A DNA stretch of 64,000 bases from Leucaena leucocephala. Taxonomy: Eukaryota; Streptophyta; Magnoliopsida; Fabales; Fabaceae. Shown here piece by piece: positions 59,420 through 64,000 of this stretch. The notes below the pieces were generated by a model, which was not told where the DNA came from, ran no database searches, and worked only from the letters and a program-made list of their open reading frames with translations. Made by a program: the position numbers and the translations under genes. How positions within the stretch are numbered: position 1 is the stretch's first letter; each line of letters starts with the position of its first letter. The stretch spans positions 15,142,501 to 15,206,500 of the forward strand of contig CM073518.1 of assembly GCA_037074615.1 (NCBI GenBank), written 5' to 3'.

Positions 59420-60527
59420 TGTAACACCCCAATTTTTAGGCCAGAGACTTAGGAAGTAGCCTGAAATAGATATATCCCTTTGAGCAGAAGTTCCAAAAAC
59501 ATACAGAAGGTTTTTAGGGACTAAACTGCAAATAAGTGAAAGTCCCTAGAGATATGATGGCCATTTATGCAAAGAAAGGGATTAAATTACAAAAGAAAGA
59601 AAATGAAGGGGCTTAAGTGCAATTATAGAAAGTATAAAGCCAAAAAGGAAAAGTAGACAAAAAGGTGGGGTCCTTACGTGTAATTTTAGCCAAATAAAAA
59701 GGGACTTAAATGAAAAGAAGAAAAGTTCCTTGGGGCTAAAGTATAATTAAAGAAAGTCAGGCCGGAAGTGGTTTGAACTGCCCGAAAGCATTTCAGTCCC
59801 AGATTTCACCAGTAGAGAGAGCAAGTGATGCTCGGTAATCTGGCTTAATACAGGAATTTTTTAAGACTCCAGATAGCCAGAATTGATCTGATAGTCTAAA
59901 AGTTATAAAGATTCCTACCGGATATCCTAGATTTCAGATCTAAGTGAGAAAATACAGGATAATGCATCCTGACGGGACGGATGTCGGGAAACTGACAGAA
60001 TACCGATAGGAGGCCTGTAGAAAAAGTTATTCACAAATTAGAAAATCCAGACGGGAGTGTGAGGCCTTCGGGTATCCGATAGGGAGATTTATCGGTATTT
60101 AAAAAGGGACTGAATGAGTTCGGATGATCTCAGGAAGATGACTATTATGACCCACAGGGATGCCAGAACATAGTAGGCCAGTGTATCTGGTAAAAGGACC
60201 CGGTGTCCGGAGATGTGTAGAAACGGTGTATAATGGCGGAACTACTCGATGAACATTGATGGGGAAGATTCCTCGTAATGCGTGCCATGAAGGTAATGGA
60301 CCTTGAAAGGCCCAATAATGGTGCCATCAAAGGCCCAATAAGACACTTGGACTGATAGGTGGGCCAGTGTCCGGCAGAACCCCGGAAAAGTGTGAAATTA
60401 CGAAAATGCCCTTATGTTGTACTAAAGGGGTAGTAGATGTATGAAGGGCATTTTGGTCATTCTGGACAGGCCCAGAAGCCAAGGTACATACAGATAAAGT
60501 TACTCAGAGTCAGTATATGCCCTGACA
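59420..60527 (+). repeat. 3' LTR of gag-only element, truncated
   Basis: TGTAACACCCC onward, matching the first roughly 1.1 kb of the 5' LTR with a few substitutions and small deletions (for example near 59540). It stops at CCCTGACA, where the opposite-strand LTR begins. Confidence 0.85.
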
Positions 60528-61321
60528 AGGTACATTCAGTAGCACTTAAACCACTTTCAGGGTCATTGAAGTCTAAACACTTAATCTGGAATTTTATTCA
60601 TATCGAGTACTGTTCACTGTGGCAAATTCCAGATGAGTGACCTGACTTTGAAAATTCATAACTAATTCTATAAAAATAGAAATGAAGTGGTTCAAATTGA
60701 TACATGAATATAACTCAAATATATTTCAGGGAAAAATCATTGGTTGACCAATCCTTGACAAATTTAACGTGGGTCAATGTTTCAATCTTACTGTTCATCC
60801 AATGACTTTCTCCTGAATCCAGCATTATGGTCCCAACTTTAACAATTTATATCTTTTCGTGTATACATCCAAATTATACATTATATATATAAAATTAAAG
60901 CTTAGTATGTCTACTTTTTACCCTAAAAATTTCGTACATTAATTCAATCATTTACTATTTTTAATGATTTATCAAACATGAATGGGTCTTCACGAGTTAC
61001 TGTTCACTGAGCCTATTTTCAGCATTTAGTCTTTACATACCCAAGCATACAACCAACACATATCAGTCATACAGGCCAGATAACAATTAATATCAAATAA
61101 TCAACTGTTATATCTCAGTGCATGATTAACTCCCTCATATTTTATTACATCCTTCTCTGTCTAAAATCCGGCAGCATAACTGCTACAATTCTTCTTTAGA
61201 AAGTAACCGATGTTGTACCGATTCGGTAATTCCCTTATGAGAACTACCATTCTACGTAGTACCCAGGAAAGACTGGATGAACCTGCTGGGTCCACTCACT
61301 TCCAGCCTCCTTAGACAGCAC

Positions 61322-61338
61322 TACGTACACAGTACGTA
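61322..61338. repeat. Hairpin palindrome in gypsy-type LTR
   Basis: TACGTACACAGTACGTA, identical to 27119-27135. Confidence 0.6.
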
Positions 61339-61822
61339 TCAGTTCCTTTCTTTGTTCCGTCTTCGTTGCCGGAATTTCGGCAGCCTACCGGCGTCTCTTA
61401 AGATTTCCAAATTTTATTTTGACAGAACCTCCCCTGTAATGTTATGTTTGGGAATGAGATTCAAAAGAATCCCAGTAACAATAATCATAACAAAATATGT
61501 AATGCAGAGTGACGGTGCTTGCTTGTGACTGTGTACAGATAAGTATGCTGCGTGCTTCCATATTCAATAACATATGATCATAGCATTGGAATAGAGCTTC
61601 AAGCATAACATATAGGACAACAATCAACCAAACAAAACAACACATCACAAAGACATTACATAAGAGCTAGGATTAGTTGTTACCTTAAAAGCAGTGCTTT
61701 AGAACTTCCCTACTACTTCCAACTTCACCAGAACTTCCTTACTTCTTTCTTTCTCACACTTTCTCTCTCAAGAACTTCTCTCCTCCTTTCTTCCTTGCTT
61801 ATGCCGAAATGAGGGGCTAGGT

Positions 61823-61836
61823 GGGGGTATTTATAG
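61823..61836 (-). promoter_or_regulatory. LTR core promoter (TATA plus C-run)
   Basis: The complement reads CTATAAATACCCCC in the LTR 60528-63324. A pyrimidine-rich tract to the left (61735-61800) is the GA-rich leader. Confidence 0.6.
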
Positions 61837-63324
61837 TGTTGAGCAATGGCAATCTTGTAATTAGGAAGACTTATGATCCTGTGGTCCTGGTTTTTCCTGG
61901 AATTTCCTATTTTCTTTAATTCTTTTTTACTGCATCACCCTGGACACCTCATGGGACACCTCATAGGACACCTCACCACCCATATGCTTCATGTGACGAA
62001 ATTTGGAGGTTCTGGAAGCTTTCCGGTTCAATCCGGTACCGGCCCGGTCCATCGCCTCGAAAAATGTGCCATTTTCTGAATCTGATGTTTCTGAAGATCC
62101 TTTTTATGTCTACTGACCTCACATTTAGTATCTAGACCCCTTATATCATTAACTTTTTAATACTGGGTCCAGACTCAGTTACAGATCCCCTGCAAAATGA
62201 CCAAAATGCCCTTGGTGCCCTATCTTGTCCTATTTTAACCCTAAGGGCAAAATCATCATTTCACACCTTTCTGGACCCGGTCAAAGCTTATACTGGCTCT
62301 AGTCAACCTTATTTAGACATGTCTTGACCTCTGGGTTTGTCCAAAATGACCAGAATACCCTTTAATCATCTGCTGCCCTTTTTGTACAACATAGGGGCAT
62401 TTTCGTAATTTCGCACTTTTCCAGGGTTCTGCTGGATACTGGCCCACCTATCAGTCCAAGAGTCTTATTGGACCTCTAATGGCGCCATTTTTGGGCTTCC
62501 TGGATCCATTACCTGTATGGCACGTATTACGAGGAATCTTCCTTTAACACAGTTCATTGAATATTTTAACTATTATTTACCGATTATACACCTTTTCCGG
62601 ACACCGGCTCTTTTTCCCAGATACAGTGTCCTACTGTGTTCAGGCATCCTTGGGGGTTATAACGGTCATCTGACCGAAGTCATTCGATCGCATTTAGCCC
62701 CTTTAAAAATACCGATAAATCTCTAACCCGGATCCCCGAGGCCTCACACTCCCGTCTGGATTTTCTAATTTGTAGATAACTTTTCCTACAGACCTCCTAT
62801 CGGTATTCTGTCAGTTTCCCGACATCCGTCCCATAAGGGTGCATCATCCTGTATTTTCTCACTTATATCTGAAATCTAGGGTATCCGGTATTAATTTTTA
62901 TAACTTTTGGACGATCAGTCTATTTCTGGCTATCTGGAGTCTTCAAAAATTCCGGTATTAGGCTTGGTTACCCGGCGTCACCTGCCCTACCTTCTGGTAG
63001 AATCTGGGACTGAAATGCTGTCGGGCGGTGCAAACCACTTCTGGCCTATTTTCTTTAATTATACTTTAGCCCCAGGGAACTTTTCCTTCTTTATAATTAA
63101 GTCCCTTAATTTGGCTAAAATTACACTTTAAGACCCCACATTTTTGTCTACCTTTCCTTCCTTACCTTAAACTTTCCATATTTGCATTTAAGTCCTTTCT
63201 TTTCTTTTCTTTTGCAATTTAATCCTTTTCTTTACATAAAGGACACATCTTTTTCCTGAAACATGACTCATATATTCCATTTAATCTGTACATGAAAATC
63301 AGTACAGAAATTAAGGATATTACA

Positions 63325-63341
63325 TTTCTCTCCCCCTAAAA
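63325..63341 (-). other. Polypurine tract of minus-strand chromovirus
   Basis: The complement reads TTTTAGGGGGAGAGAAA directly before the LTR. Confidence 0.85.
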
Positions 63342-63377
63342 ATAAATTTCGTCCCCGAAATTTACATTACATCTATC

Positions 63378-64000
63378 CTATACAAATAATTCAGGGTACT
63401 TTTCTCTCATCTTTTCTTCTGTTTCCCATGTAGCCTCTTGTTCAGTCAAACCTTTCCAGATCACTTTAACTAACGGAATCTGCTTATTCCGCAACTGCTT
63501 GACTTTTCTATCAGTAATTCGCACCGGTCCAACCTCATAGGTCAAGTCATCTCGCAGTGCGACCTCATCTTGCTCAATCACATGAGATGGATCTGGAATA
63601 TACTTTTTTAATTGGGAAACATGGAACACATCATGTATCTGGCTAAGATTCGGAGGAAGAGCCAACTTGTAGGCTACTGCTCCTATCTTTGAGAGAATCT
63701 GGAATGGCCCAATGTATCTTGGATGCAACTTCTTCACCTTAATCGATCGTCCGGCTCCTGTGGTTGGAGTTAACTTAAGGAATACATGTTCTCCTTCTTC
63801 AAACTCCAACGGCTTCCTTCTGATATCTGCATAGCTCTTCTATCTGCTTTGAGCCGTCAACAATCATTTTCTAATTACCGCAACTTCTTCTCTCGCTCAA
63901 CTCTAGCCAGCATAAGGGGGATCTACATTTCCGTCCATAGAGTGCTTCAAAAGGTGACATCTGTATACTGGCCTGATAACCATTGTTATATGCAAACTCT
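63378..64000 (-). pseudogene. Ty3/gypsy integrase C-terminus with chromodomain, partial
   Basis: An open frame of 143 codons ends at the stop 63378-63380. It holds LEFEEGEHVFLKLTP, HPRYIGPFQIL, LSQIHDVFHVSQLKKYIPDP, and a chromodomain-like tail (VKVIWKG, EATWE, MREKYPELFV). The open part begins after a TAG near 63840 that replaces a Gln codon in the conserved QKSYAD stretch. Further upstream EFAYNNGYQASIQMSPFEAL, part of the integrase core end, is recognisable up to the window edge, with an apparent deletion between. The domain binds and joins cDNA to host chromatin. It is close to the copy at 40014-43438 but better preserved, so probably younger. Confidence 0.88.

Larger units (their letters stand above)
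51521..60527 (+). mobile_element. Gag-only LTR retrotransposon (TR-GAG-like), 3' LTR truncated
   Basis: 5' LTR, PBS, broken gag, about 3.3 kb without recognisable protease, RT or integrase, a clear purine tract, then the start of a 3' LTR. The combination of complete cis signals with gag but no pol matches the plant TR-GAG class of non-autonomous elements, although loss of pol by deletion in one copy is also possible. The left target is TTATT (51516-51520). The right end is lost at the junction with the minus-strand element near 60527. Confidence 0.75.
60528..63324 (-). repeat. 3' LTR of minus-strand chromovirus
   Basis: It ends at 63324 (complement of TGTAATATCC) next to a purine tract and pol. 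At the left it lacks about 28 bp of the LTR terminus when compared with the reversed end of 51521-54647. It is the same family as the solo LTR 25640-29124. Confidence 0.85.

Overview
The window is a stretch of plant (angiosperm, probably eudicot) heterochromatin made almost entirely of nested transposable elements. The reasons are Ty1/copia and Ty3/gypsy chromovirus proteins, tRNA-Met type primer sites, a CACTA end, a hAT MITE and AT-rich spacer. I found no confident host gene, tRNA or rRNA. The species cannot be told from the sequence.

Layout. (1) 1-417 and 10441-10860 are inverted copies of one LTR-like sequence that begins TGATAACTGTCA. (2) 763-9216 is a three-layer doll of minus-strand gypsy-type solo LTRs (763-9216, then 2407-8432, then 3608-6449). 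(3) About 9790-12427 is a CACTA-like remnant whose right terminus ends at 12427 and which holds a small candidate exon. (4) 12537-24651 is a plus-strand gypsy-type solo LTR (TSD AAGTT) split by a complete Ty1/copia element, 15183-24173 (TSD TGAGG), whose gag-pol frame is broken only by five stop codons. (5) 24769-36548 is a truncated gypsy-type LTR holding a minus solo LTR (25640-29124, itself carrying a hAT MITE) and a nest of three solo LTRs: copia minus 30452-36118, gypsy plus 30698-34412, copia plus 30924-32779. (6) 36549-37811 is an LTR with mismatched flanks, best explained by inter-element recombination. (7) 37812-43438 is the 3' part of a minus-strand chromovirus with decayed PR-RT-RNaseH-IN-chromodomain. 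(8) 43439-51520 holds two plus LTRs and a minus solo LTR. (9) 51521-60527 is a gag-only (TR-GAG-like) element with 5' LTR, PBS, broken gag, no pol, PPT and a truncated 3' LTR. (10) 60528-64000 is the 3' end of another minus-strand chromovirus running off the window.

Most notable observation: arrays of the 8-bp palindrome GTCGCGAC, spaced almost always 22 or 29 bp start to start, occur in three otherwise unrelated settings: the copia LTR, one gypsy LTR, and the interior of the gag-only element. Spacer sequences differ but the spacing is kept. Two nested insertions have target duplications ending 0 and 1 bp from such a box.
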